Part shown: piece after piece, positions 10,301 to 18,607 of the stretch
How positions within the stretch are numbered: position 1 is the stretch's first letter
Layout of the letters: the number at the start of each line of letters is the position of its first letter
From: Amyelois transitella
Lineage: Eukaryota; Arthropoda; Insecta; Lepidoptera; Pyralidae
Length of the DNA stretch: 64,000 nt
Direction of reading: 5' to 3'
Assembly: GCF_032362555.1 (NCBI RefSeq)
Contig: NC_083523.1
Coordinates: 1,835,501 to 1,899,500, forward strand
Translations under genes and position numbers: made by a program
Notes under the pieces: model-generated
Told to the model about the DNA's origin: nothing
Seen by the model: only the letters and a program-made list of their open reading frames with translations
Databases searched by the model: none

Positions 10301-11083
10301 AACTCCGCCGTCTGATATTCGACCTTGGCATCCAACATTAGCATACAGGATATTATAATCAGAATCTACAAGTGCCATTAACACAATACTAAAGTATTCT
10401 TTAAAATTGTAGTAATCAGTGCCACTGTGAAATGGTGCTTCAATTCGCACATGTTTCCCATCTAACGCACCGAGACAATTCGGAAAGTTCCATTTATCGT
10501 TAAAACCCTTTGCTATATTTTTCCACTTTTCTTCGGTATTTGGCATCTGAAATGTAGAAAACTATTTATTTATAAGTAATTATTATTTTTTCAGATTGAT
10601 TACACTGCTGAAGACAGCTTAGATAGTACGACTGCTTGCACTGAAACCTCAGATGAATGCCGAAAGCGTTCACGCAACGTGGGGAATGTCAACGAAAAAA
10701 TTTCGAGTGCATATTCTATTATGACGGAGGTATACAAAAATCGGAGTGACAAAGATGAATTCTCCTTGTTCGGTGACCAAGTAGCTGTGAAGTTGAGAAA
10801 AATTTATTGTCCTTACGCAAGACTTACTTTGCAAAATAAAATAAATACCCTTCTAATGGAGGGGGAACTCGGAGTATACGACTCATATAATTACTATCGA
10901 CCAGACACAAGTACCAGCTCTGCAACTAATGATGGTACTAATAACTTTGTGCCAGATTCTGACAAACAAGGATATATTTCCATAAATAACAATAAACCAG
11001 CTTTGATTGATAATTCTCAAGAAACGCAGCTTTCCGTTCCTAAAGTTATTGCAGAAGAACAATCACGTGATCCTTTAGCTTAA
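7307..11083 (+). CDS. H1 accessory protein, MADF/BESS-like, two exons
   Basis: Exon 1 is 7307-7642 and exon 2 is 10595-11083, joined in frame across a GT-AG intron (GTAAGT at 7643, TTTTTTCAG ending 10594), giving 274 aa. I chose ATG 7307 ([16 protein letters not shown]) because the MADF domain starts there, although an in-frame ATG exists at 7259. Residues 1-100 are the MADF fold ([55 protein letters not shown]). The end ([20 protein letters not shown]) resembles the BESS-type dimer region of such proteins. Harbinger elements need such a Myb/MADF partner for nuclear import and end binding. Intron 1 contains the transposase last exon on the other strand and the Helitron insertion. No frame damage is seen. 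Confidence 0.85.
7700..7874 (+). mobile_element. Helitron 3'-end-like fragment
   Basis: Contains TCTGTCTGTCTGTTACC, a TTCACG..AAAGCCGCTAAACCGA phrase, then GGGCGGGAAGCTAG closing at 7874. This looks like the CTRR end of lepidopteran Helitrons. The next Helitron begins with TC at 7875, so the two stand head to tail. The 5' end is not resolved. Confidence 0.5.
8269..8360 (+). other. tRNA-like box A/box B patch (SINE head or tRNA fossil)
   Basis: TAGCTCAGTGGTAAATG resembles box A and GGTTCGATCC resembles box B, 40-odd bases apart, followed by a long T run as in pol III terminators. The D-stem and acceptor stem do not pair properly, so it is not a working tRNA. It could be a tRNA-derived SINE head captured by the Helitron. 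Confidence 0.4.
8430..8965. repeat. three tandem copies of a 180-bp unit
   Basis: Units start near 8430, 8612 and 8792. Each contains ATGGAACGACAGAKGGCRCT and ends with AAACCGGTACTTCTA then AATCGGCTTAACATGC. Copies differ by a few bases and one or two indels. No coding function is seen. It is part of the Helitron body. Confidence 0.85.
9027..9252 (+). pseudogene. Helitron Pif1-type helicase, C-terminal piece
   Basis: About 74 codons ending in a stop: [20 protein letters not shown], then [19 protein letters not shown]. These are helicase motifs V and VI of Helitron RepHel proteins (INKSQGQT and [10 protein letters not shown]). Upstream at about 8970-9026 a [12 protein letters not shown] phrase belongs to the same protein in another frame. 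The rest of the protein is missing. Confidence 0.85.
9264..9466 (-). mobile_element. inverted second Helitron 5' end
   Basis: Read on the minus strand from 9466 this is TCTACACTAATATTATAAAG, then TTTGTTTG, then CTCAAAAACTACTGGAC and AGGAGTAACATAGGC. It follows the 7875-8030 segment closely but in the opposite orientation. The two 5' ends therefore face each other. Confidence 0.65.
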
Positions 11084-11867
11084 TGTCGTGCATTTAGTTT
11101 GTTCAAAGCAACATGCTAAAAATGTGGTGTTTATGTTGATTTATGATGGATGATAGTTCTTAAGCGACGCAACTTTCCATTCCTGAAATTATTACGGAGT
11201 AATATTCGCGTGACTGATAATTTTTTAGTTAAAAGCTAGATGCTAAAGTTATTTTATGTTGACTTTATTTGTTAATTTTATTTGTGATTGATTTCGTAAT
11301 ACCAAAAAATGTTTCCATTTTTTTTAATAAATAAAAAAATAAATGCAGATTCTAATTTCGAATATGTTCCTTTAACCCAACAATTAATCACCTTGAATTA
11401 TTTCTTACCTGCATAAAGCTCTTCAACTCTGTGATTAAAGCTTGACTTACTACAGGTACTATTTCAGAAACACTTTGCTGTGAAATTTTGAATGTCTGCA
11501 TTAAACTTCCAAATGAGTCTCCAGATACATAATATCTTAAAGTAACTCCGAGTTTTTCTTTTGCAGTTAAAGCAGTTCTCCATTTTGTATCATTTTTGTT
11601 AATTGATGGTCCAATCAGTTGAAGAAGTAATTCAAAATCACTACTTGACATTTTAAAAAAATCTTTGAATCCACCGTTGCTTCTGTATTCTAAGTTTAAC
11701 ACATCACAGTCATCTTCTTGTAATCTATTAAGAAAATCTTCATTGTCACGATTTTGAAGGCCTCTTCGCACCCAGAATCTTCGAGGTTTTCGTAGTAAAG
11801 AGCCGGCAATAACGACAAAAGCTGCGGAAATTAACAACACGTCGTCTTCGTCCCACATTTTTAGCAC
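9734..11867 (-). CDS. H1 PIF/Harbinger DDE transposase, two exons
   Basis: Exon 1 is 11867-11409 and exon 2 is 10546-9734, in frame (donor GTAAGA after ..FMQ, acceptor TTTCAG before MPNTEEKW), giving 423 aa. Exon 1 has the HARBI1-like N-terminus (FKMSSSDFELLLQLIGPSI, LRYYVSGDSFGSLMQTFKIS, IVPVVSQALI). Exon 2 has DDE_4: [15 protein letters not shown] (first D), [10 protein letters not shown] (second D), [20 protein letters not shown] (E), LLHLHNFLR. The protein cuts at TWA targets and acts with the MADF partner encoded on the other strand. The intron 10547-11408 contains the partner's last exon. All frames are open. Confidence 0.92.
10547..10594. promoter_or_regulatory. H1 bidirectional splice-acceptor core (48 bp)
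   Basis: Opens CTGAAATGTAG (minus-strand acceptor, AG) and closes ATTATTTTTTCAG (plus-strand acceptor). The last exon of each gene starts immediately outside it, on opposite strands. Both branch points and pyrimidine tracts must lie in these 48 bp or inside the opposite gene's exon. Confidence 0.8.
11084..11387. other. shared 3' flank inside the H1 transposase intron
   Basis: AT-rich, no gene. TTTAATAAATAAAAAAATAAA at about 11324 could be a poly(A) signal for the accessory mRNA. Confidence 0.4.
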
Positions 11868-12385
11868 TACTGAACAAAAATTGTTGCCAAAAGCCGATCG
11901 GCATAAGTCGGCAGTTGCCGAGCCGAGTGATTGTGTGCGGCTCCGAGCGGTTTGTGATTCCCGAACATTATCTGCATATATTCGATTTTACCGCCCGGTT
12001 TGGCCGATTGTTCCATTCGGCTGTTGCCCGGCCTTTGTAATCGAGCGGCAAAGACGAGCGGCTTTTTTCCCGAACATTCATCTACACATATTCGATTTTA
12101 CCGCCCGGCTGTGCCGATTAATGCCGGCCCGATTATGTGTGTAGCAACCCTGACTGCACGAACCGACACGAAGCCCCCGGCCAACCTCCGCCACTGTGCG
12201 AAACGGCAACGTCGCACTCGCGCTACTCGCTTTCTTACGCGAAACTACAAGAACGTTTTAGCGGAAAATTGTAATTAGCGCCATCCGCGGATCCGCGTTT
12301 TAAAGGTGCGGGATCCAGAACATTAATAAGTGGTGCGGGATCCCGCGGGAATGCTGGATCCCGTTTTGCGAGATTGCAATCACTA

Positions 12386-12813
12386 GTTGCAGCAGGATCG
12401 TTTCTCTGACGTTCAGTTTTCTCCAGTTTTTCTTTGGCTCGAAACTTTTTTGCACGCTTAGCAGAGTCTCTTTTTTTCTTTAAACATTTCTCTTCTTCTT
12501 TCAACTCTTTGCGTAGTTTTTTTATTTCGTTGTGAACATCATCTTTGGCTATACCAGTGTCCCTTGCTTCAGTAAGAACATTTATTCTCTGTTGCAGTAG
12601 ACCAATTTTCTTCATAAGAGTTTCTTGAGCCGGTTTGCTTGGAACATTTTTAGTGATGCCTGAATCAATCAAAGTCGTGTGTGGTTTTTTTCGTGTTTGC
12701 TCATCGTCGCCGTCGCTCATCTTTCGTTTGACGGTAGTGCTTTCTTGTCCAGCGACTGCGACAATCGATTCTATAAGAGATGAACACGTGGATGAAGCTA
12801 CAAAATCCGCATC
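12386..12813 (-). pseudogene. proximal exon 3 of the DDE-like protein gene
   Basis: Begins at 12813 after a TTGGTCTATAG acceptor with DADFVASSTCSS, continues through MSDGDDEQTRKKPHT and a strongly basic, probably coiled stretch (MKKIGLLQQRINVLTEARD, KKLRKELKEEEKCLKKKRD), and reaches the hAT target duplication at NDPAAT. The reading phase matches the segment at 4187-3141 once the hAT and one target copy are ignored. Reading through into the hAT tip gives a short artefactual tail. Confidence 0.65.
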
Positions 12814-12904
12814 CTATAGACCAAGAAAAAATAAATTAGGAATAGCGATGTATTAACATGCGATAAAAAAGAACATAATATACAACATATACAAGCAAAT
12901 GCAC

Positions 12905-12985
12905 CTGTTTTCGTTGAAGAGCACGCGAAGTCGAGGGAACATTGGGCCTTAGTGTTGCTGGCGTGCTTGATGTTTTCATAGGTAG
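12905..12985 (-). pseudogene. exon 2 of the DDE-like protein gene
   Basis: 27 codons, LPMKTSSTPATLRPN..LQRKQ, with acceptor TTTCTAG before 12985 and donor CAG/GTGCAT after 12905. Phase 0 on both sides, so it joins exons 1 and 3 without shift. Ser/Thr/Pro-rich linker, no domain. Confidence 0.6.
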
Positions 12986-13340
12986 CTAGAAATATATAAT
13001 ACTTATGACCAGTTCTTTTATAAAAAATCAAGGTTTGGATTACATACTATACCCCGTGTTCGGGAGGATATACATTAATGAAAAAAAAATGGTTCTATAG
13101 CACTTGATCAACATATCGTGCAAAGGAAGTAGTACTTTTATATGGTTAGTTTTGAAGTTATTGACAATTTAAGTTTAATAAATTTAATTGAGTTGTACAG
13201 TGAGGAAGACTCTTTATCCTCTCTACAAATGATGACAATGTAAATCTTCTTGGATACCGGTTGTTGCTATGGTACCGAAGAAAACATTGTTTAGATACGT
13301 CAAGAAGTTTTGAAAGATACATGTTGAATAAGGTAAAGAG

Positions 13341-14652
13341 TAGGGGGAAGTCCCCTAGTGGCGGACACCTAAGGTTATTTAAAAATAAAACATAAAATAT
13401 TTAAGGAATGTTTATAAAATTATGACTTACATTAGATAACAAAGTTAGAAATCAAATTAATTTAACAAAAATGCAACCTCTGCTAAAAAATAATAAATAC
13501 TATCAAACAAACTTTGGTAACAAAAAACATAATTTTAAAAAGTGGCACCTAGTACCGGACGAATATTTGTACACGCAACTGACACCAGTTTCATCACAGT
13601 TATAAATTCTTGAGGGTGTGAATGTTGTACTGTTTCATCAGCTTTTCAAGGTTGTCGTAGAAGAGATCCACTCGTGGTTTGTTAAATCCTACGGGACGCA
13701 TCATGCTTGTCGATTCCGGTGTTCTCAACGAAATGTCAGAATGCCTTTTCATGAAATCACAATTTTTTATTGCGACTTTTATTTTTTATTTATCAGCACT
13801 GCCTTTTTCTTTATTAAATCGATGAGGAATCTTCATGACTTCAGCTAAGTCGTATGCTGATTTTGGAAACTTCTTTTTCATGAGCGGCATGCATCTATTC
13901 GATAAATCTTTAATGTGGTCCACCAAGACTTCTTCATACTCTGCTTAGAAGGTGTTAGTGAACCTACCTAACTTTGGTTTCATTGTTACTTCTTCTCGAT
14001 TTAGGGCCTTTATATAATCATTTATAGTGCTTTTAGGAATATTGTATCGCATTGCAACTTGTCTTACACTCAGTTCTTTTGACATAACCTTATCAATAGC
14101 AGTTTGTAAGCTTTGTGGATCCCAGGATCCTTTCTTTTTCTTCTCTTCCATTTTAACAATCTTTTTTCTTCTATACTCTAAAACAAAAAAAAATAATTAG
14201 AATAAAATACGTAATTTCTTACAAGAAATATCAATATGTTTACTGTCCGGCACTAAGGGACGACTTAGTATCCGGTGCTAAGGGACACACATTTTCGTTC
14301 ATTAGATGGTACCTACTAAAATTGTTAAAAAGATGTAATAATATTCTACCATTTTACGGATAACAATCGAGTACTGATTTTATCTTTGAATACCACTCAA
14401 ATGTAAATGCATAAATATACTAGAATTACTTACATTGATATTTAGGTGACGCCGTGATTTCGAGCCTAAAACAGCAAATGGTTACTCCTGCCGCGGCCGT
14501 GTGCGTCGCTGGCGAGGCACGGCGCGTGATCTTGTACCTGTATGCCCCAGCACCCCTTTCACTTGTATTTTGAATCGAACTGATTTATACTCGCTTGAAT
14601 AGTACCAGTGTCCGGCGCTAGGTGCCGTCCGGCGATACGGGACTTCCCCCTA
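13341..14652 (-). mobile_element. pogo element, internally deleted
   Basis: TAGGGGGAAGTCCC at 13341 and GGGACTTCCCCCTA at 14638-14652 are inverted tips flanked by TA. Subterminal words such as GGCACCTAG, TCCGGCACTAAGGGA and TCCGGTGCTAAGGGA repeat at both ends. It encodes only the N-terminal half of a transposase and must be moved in trans, if at all. Confidence 0.8.
13567..14151 (-). pseudogene. N-terminal half of a pogo transposase
   Basis: 68 codons from 14151 (WDPQSLQTAIDKVMS, VRQVAMRYNIPKSTI) are a psq-type DNA-binding domain, broken by a stop near 13946. The same frame continues with EEVLVDHIKDLSNR, PESTSMMRPVGFNKP and stops again, ending at NCDETGVSC in another frame, which holds the first catalytic D. 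The rest of the DDE domain is deleted, the element running straight into its left end. Confidence 0.75.
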
Positions 14653-14874
14653 ATACACATAACATAAATTATATCCTAGTATTTAGTTTGTTTGCAAATC
14701 GAAAAAAGTTAAAATTCATAAAATTGTATATAAAAAATGATCATTTCAATGTTCTTAACAACATTCTGAAGTCAATGTAGGTATATCGTCCCGAACACGG
14801 TGTATATAATACTTATGTCATTTATTTACTTATTATTTACTTATGTCACTAACACATTGTAGCAGTAAACTTAC

Positions 14875-15105
14875 CTGTGTAAAATAACTAAGCATTTTTG
14901 CTTTCTCCTTCGTGGCCTTCACCTTCAACTCTCGTATAACATCATTTATATGTTCTATAAACTTTTCTTTATTTTTTAGTTTTTCTTTAGCCGTTTTCCA
15001 AATTGCGTTGGCATTTTTTTGACACAGTTGCGCTGGCAAGGCAGCATTAGAGCCTTTATAGGCCAAGAACAACTGATGATACAACTTTCCCTCTTTTGAC
15101 GACAT
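14875..15105 (-). pseudogene. exon 1 of the DDE-like protein gene
   Basis: 77 codons from ATG 15105 (MSSKEGKLYHQLFLAYKGSN) to the donor CAG/GTAAGT at 14875. Rich in Lys and Glu, probably helical (NAIWKTAKEKLKNKEKFIEH). The intron to exon 2 (14874-12986) contains the two nested elements above. Assignment to the gene rests on strand, splice phase and family memory of a similar N-terminus. Confidence 0.6.
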
Positions 15106-15331
15106 TACAGTATGAACACTATGAACTCACTTTAATAACACCGACTACAGCAATGTGCTTCTGCGTAAACACTAACAAATACTGACAACGAAAACAACAT
15201 TAAATGCCGTACAATACAATCTAGGGATTCCCCGTGAAATATAAACGAAAAGGTTTGCCAACTTGCGAGAACAAAGTAAAATTGACGACCAGAATATACA
15301 ATCGAGGGATTCCCCGTAAAACGTAAATGGG
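15106..15331. other. spacer with two diverged 25-bp repeats
   Basis: GGGATTCCCCGTGAAATATAAACG (first 20 bases GGGATTCCCCGTGAAATATA) at 15224 recurs as GGGATTCCCCGTAAAACGTA at 15306. No gene is seen. Probably the border of the DDE-like element and the Dcp2 array. Confidence 0.4.
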
Positions 15332-16804
15332 TTGAGAACCCATTCGGGTGAATACCCAGTTTATAGGGTAAATTAGATAAGGGAAACCAGTTAATAGACT
15401 TAATCTCGTTCTTTGTTTTTGAAATAAATCTAATGTCGTTCGGGACGTGCGCAATGATATAAAGGCGCACCTTTTGTTTCCCTTAGAGTTATTTTTATTT
15501 AACTCCTCCATGAGGGCTCCTGTTTATTTTCGTCATTTTTGTATTTCATTGAATGATCGTGTTCAAGGATATTTCTCATTTCGAGAAAAAATGCTGTTTT
15601 ATGTGACCTTTGATGACTCATTGATGTTGACGCTGCACGTTTGGTTTTACCGCTTACACATTTTTGACACTTTTCTGCAACCCATCTTCTAGTCTCCGTC
15701 AAAAATGGCATAGCAATTGAGAACCCATTCGGGTGAATACCCAGTTTATAGGGTAAATTAGATAAGGGAAACCAGTTAATAGACTTAATCTCGTTCTTTG
15801 TTTTTGAAATAAATCTAATGTCGTTCGGGACGTGCGCAATGATATAAAGGCGCACCTTTTGTTTCCCTTAGAGTTATTTTTATTTAACTCCTCCATGAGG
15901 GCTCCTGTTTATTTTCGACATTTTTGTATTTCATTGAATGATCGTGTTCAAGGATATTTCTTATTTCGAGAAAAAATGCTATTTTATGTGACCTTTGATG
16001 ACTCATTGATGTTGACGCTGCACGTTTGGTTTTACCGCTTACACATTTTTGACACTTTTCGGCAACCCATCTTCTAGTCATAGTCTAGGCATAGCGTTTG
16101 AGAACCCGTTCGGGTGAATACCCAGTTTATAGGGTAAATTAGATAAGGGAAACCAGTTTATAGACTTAATCTCGTTCTTTGTTTTTGGAATAAATTTAAT
16201 GTCGTTCGGGACGTGCGCAATGATATAAAGGCGCACCTTTTGTTTCCCTTAGAGAGTTATTTTTATTTAACTCCTCCATGAGGGCTCCTGTTTATTTTCG
16301 TCATTTTTGTATTTCATTGAATGATCGTGTTCAAGGATATTTCTCATTTCGAGAAAAAATGCTGTTTTATGTGACCTTTGATGACTCATTGATGTTGACG
16401 CTGCACGTTTGGTTTTACCGCTTACACATTTTTGACACTTTTCTGCAACCCATCTTCTAGTCTCCGTCAAAAATGGCATAGCAATTGAGAACCCATTCGG
16501 GTGAATACCCAGTTTATAGGGTAAATTAGATAAGGGAAACCAGTTTATAGACTTAATCTCGTTCTTTGTTTTTGAAATAAATTTAATGTCGTTCGGGACG
16601 TGCGCAATGATATAAAGGCGCACCTTTTGTTTCCCTTAGAGTTATTTTTATTTAACTCCTCCATGAGGGCTCCTGTTTATTTTCGACATTTTTGTATTTC
16701 ATTGAATGATTGTGTTCAAGGATATTTCTCATTTCGAGAAAAAATGCTATTTTATGGGACCTTTGATGACTCATTGATGTTGACGCTGCACGTTTGGTTT
16801 TACC
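15332..16804 (-). pseudogene. Dcp2: Dcp2 array A: four tandem copies of a C-terminal Nudix exon
   Basis: Units start at 15332, 15717, 16098 and 16485 (periods 385, 381, 387; the last is cut at 16804). On the minus strand each reads VRLYIIAHVPNDI, FISKTKNEIKSINWFPLSNLP, then NGFSIAMPFLTETRRWVAEK. These match the end of the Nudix domain and box B of the decapping enzyme Dcp2 (RLYIIPG.P..T.F.PKTR.EI..IEWF.I..LP and FFMAIPF...L..W). A Lys/Ser-rich tail ending ..QEPSWRS follows. The copy nearest 15332 breaks off after NGFS. Open frames run about 118 codons per unit. This is an amplified fragment, not a gene, and is collinear with array B and the Nudix exon at 33 kb. Confidence 0.75.
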
Positions 16805-17010
16805 GCCATGAGGCTTCTTGATTCCAACGCAGTTTGGGCGGCGTCTTGCTGCTTACCGTCTAGCAGGACGGTGCTGGCGGGTGGACTTCAACCGACCCGC
16901 TCCACGATATGGATGGAGTGGATCGAGTGACCGCCATCGTCGGTGGCGCAGTGGCCATGGGGCTGTCTTGCACCGATTTCTCCATCGCATCCATAAAATT
17001 GTCGTACACT
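16805..17010. repeat. GC-rich segment shared with 18290-18390 and 19456-19650
   Basis: Begins with CCATGAGGCTTCTTGATTCC, the start of the 106-bp minisatellite unit, then CCGTCTAGCAGGACGGTG, GGTGGACTTCAACCGACCCG and TTTCTCCATCGCATCCA. The same series ends the minisatellite at 19456-19650. CCGTC..GACGG is a small palindrome. The array-A/piggyBac junction is exactly at 16804/16805. Confidence 0.7.
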
Positions 17011-17575
17011 TAAATTTAAATTGTCCTGTCTTTCATCCAATTTTAATTTCCAACTCAAGGCCCTTACATTTTTTATAGTTAAATTTGAGCTACGACAACA
17101 ATTTCTTTAATGTGAATCAACACAATATGAATTGAACGCCGCTATTGTTCTTATAATCGGAATATTAAAATAAATGTATGCTTTAATCCTTTACTTCGCT
17201 GAGAAAAAAAATCTTGATTTTTTTATATTTATTCAATAAAATGGTTTATTTAATGTTTAAGGAACCCTAGAAAATTGTAAAAAAAAAAGTTGTTATTATG
17301 AATTTTGAGAAATCCCATGTCTGTGACATACAACATTGCGAAGACCAGTAATAATTTCATAACAAGTGTCGTATACCACCAACATTGCGGCTTACCTTAG
17401 ATGAAAATGATGAGAAAATAAAAATATAACAATTGTAAAATTTTGAACTTTATTACGAAAAAGAAAGAAGTAGATATCGTGAACTTACTGTTCAAGAAAA
17501 AGAGAGAACTTTACTAACTTTTAACATGATAATCATAGAAACAATTTCTTTTTTCTAGTAAACACAACCTCAAAT
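17011..17575. other. non-coding spacer, 3' part of piggyBac PGB1
   Basis: AT-rich with no gene. AATATTAAAATAAATGTATG at about 17161 recurs at about 18046, just upstream of the transposase end, so a segment has been duplicated. Confidence 0.5.
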
Positions 17576-18028
17576 TCATTTTTGGCAAAATACGCTAGTA
17601 TAACCTTTCGTACAAAGCTTACATCTTCCTTGCTTTACAAACGTAGGAAGGTGTCCTATACTGTCGTATCTCACCGAATCAGGTGGTCTAGGCGCAGCTG
17701 GAGCTCTTATTTTTGCTTCTGCCTGATTCTCAGTAATTATGTCAGGAATGCGTTGTCGTTGCAGCAATTCCGCTACTAATTGAATTCGAAAAGCTTTCAA
17801 TGATAGTCGCTTTTTACCAAGTGGGACTGTCAAATGTCTTCTATACAGAAGCCAGGCATTTTTCACGCATATGTCTAAAGATTGGGCAAACAGAGCCATA
17901 TACCATCTTTTGGTTTTAAACGTAGACCGATACAGAGCTATCAACATGTCTGCCAAATCAACGCCCCCCATGTGAGCGTTGTATTGCTTGACTATCTGAG
18001 GACAATCTACGCTTACAACAGACTTCAT
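17576..18028 (-). pseudogene. piggyBac transposase PGB1, C-terminal part
   Basis: 150 codons: CPQIVKQYNAHMGGVDLADM, KRWYMALFAQSLDICVKNAW, LYRRHLTVPLGKK, then GRCKLCTKGYTSVFCQK. This is the end of the DDE_Tnp_1_7 domain (YN..MGGVD.. holds the last catalytic Asp) plus the Cys-rich zinc domain that binds the element ends. The catalytic centre upstream is missing; a diverged acidic N-terminus lies at 18100-18290. Confidence 0.88.
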
Positions 18029-18099
18029 ATCTTTTCGAAATTGAAATATTAAAATAAATGTATGCTTAAGTAAGATCAGCTTACTTTTCTTCGATTCCT

Positions 18100-18290
18100 T
18101 CTTCTGATAGATTTTTTAACCAATGGGTAACAGGTAGATTATCTTCAGGATCCCATTCATCCGTTTCTACTGTTTCTAATACATCATTCATTATTTTTGG
18201 GTATTTGGTGACACTGCTGGCACCCCCTCTATTTACGGTGGACTTCATTTCTACGTACTCGTTCGAGTCAGATGAAGATCATGAGGTCTC
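18100..18290 (-). pseudogene. piggyBac PGB1 acidic N-terminal region
   Basis: Minus-strand frame with SSDSNEYVEMKSTVNRGG, VLETVETDEWDPEDNLPV and HWLKNLSEEGIEEK, an acidic stretch typical of piggyBac N-termini. The phrase SNEYVEMKPTLNREG recurs in every 106-bp minisatellite unit, so the minisatellite grew from this coding piece. Confidence 0.6.
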
Positions 18291-18607
18291 TTGACTCCAG
18301 CGCAATTTGGGCGGCGTCCTACTGCTTACCGTCTAGCTAGCAGGACGGTGGTGGCTGGTGGACTTCAACCGGCCCGCTCCATGATATGGATATTTGATAG
18401 TGGTCGCTCTCGGCCCGTGTTTTAAACCAGCGCAAGGCAATGTCTATTTTCTCTTCTTTTATTTTCTCCTTTACCAAATTCGCATCCACACCGGTGTAGC
18501 CGGTAAAATCCCACCGGGTTTATTTTTGGGGTATTTGGTGACCCTGCTGGCACCCTCTCTATTTAACGTGGGCTTCATTTCTACATATTCGTTCGAGTCA
18601 GATGAAA

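Larger units (their letters stand above)
6941..12150 (-). mobile_element. PIF/Harbinger element H1 with transposase and MADF gene
   Basis: Terminal inverted repeats GGGTTGCTACACACATA at 6941 and its complement ending at 12150. Flanking trinucleotides are TTA (6938-6940) and TGA (12151-12153), close to the TWA target of this superfamily with one mismatch. Both ends carry many TTCGGC/GCCGAA and GCCGATCGG words, likely binding sites. It holds two interlocked convergent genes (7307-11083 plus strand, 9734-11867 minus strand). The accessory intron carries Helitron DNA that is foreign to the element. Confidence 0.9.
4188..12385 (-). mobile_element. hAT DNA transposon, nested host of Harbinger H1
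   Basis: Ends are TAGGGATTGCAATCCCGC at 4188 and its near-complement closing at 12385 (TAGTGATTGCAATC read inward). A perfect 8-bp target duplication GTTGCAGC flanks it at 4180-4187 and 12386-12393, the size hAT elements make. The tips carry further GGGATCCCGC/GCGGGATC palindromes. Without the 5.2-kb Harbinger insertion at 6941-12150 the element is about 3 kb with one gene, the 664-aa transposase. Removing the element and one target copy leaves the surrounding coding frame unbroken, so it landed in an exon. Confidence 0.93.
13049..14804. mobile_element. inverted-repeat element in intron 1 of the DDE-like gene
   Basis: ATACCCCGTGTTCGGGAGG at 13049 and its near-complement (CCCGAACACGGTGTAT) at 14790 are inverted repeats of about 25 bp. 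Apart from the pogo derivative inside, only about 440 bp remain, so it is MITE-sized. The superfamily is not assigned; TA-rich flanks would fit Tc1/mariner. Confidence 0.55.

Noticed and set aside
12235-12385. C-terminal tail of the exon-3 frame (SDCNLAKRDPAF..)
   Set aside because: It is read-through into the hAT terminal repeat, not part of the original protein.
15447-16821. Plus-strand open frames rich in Phe/Leu across array A
   Set aside because: Antisense shadows of the Dcp2 exon units; the minus-strand frame matches a known domain.
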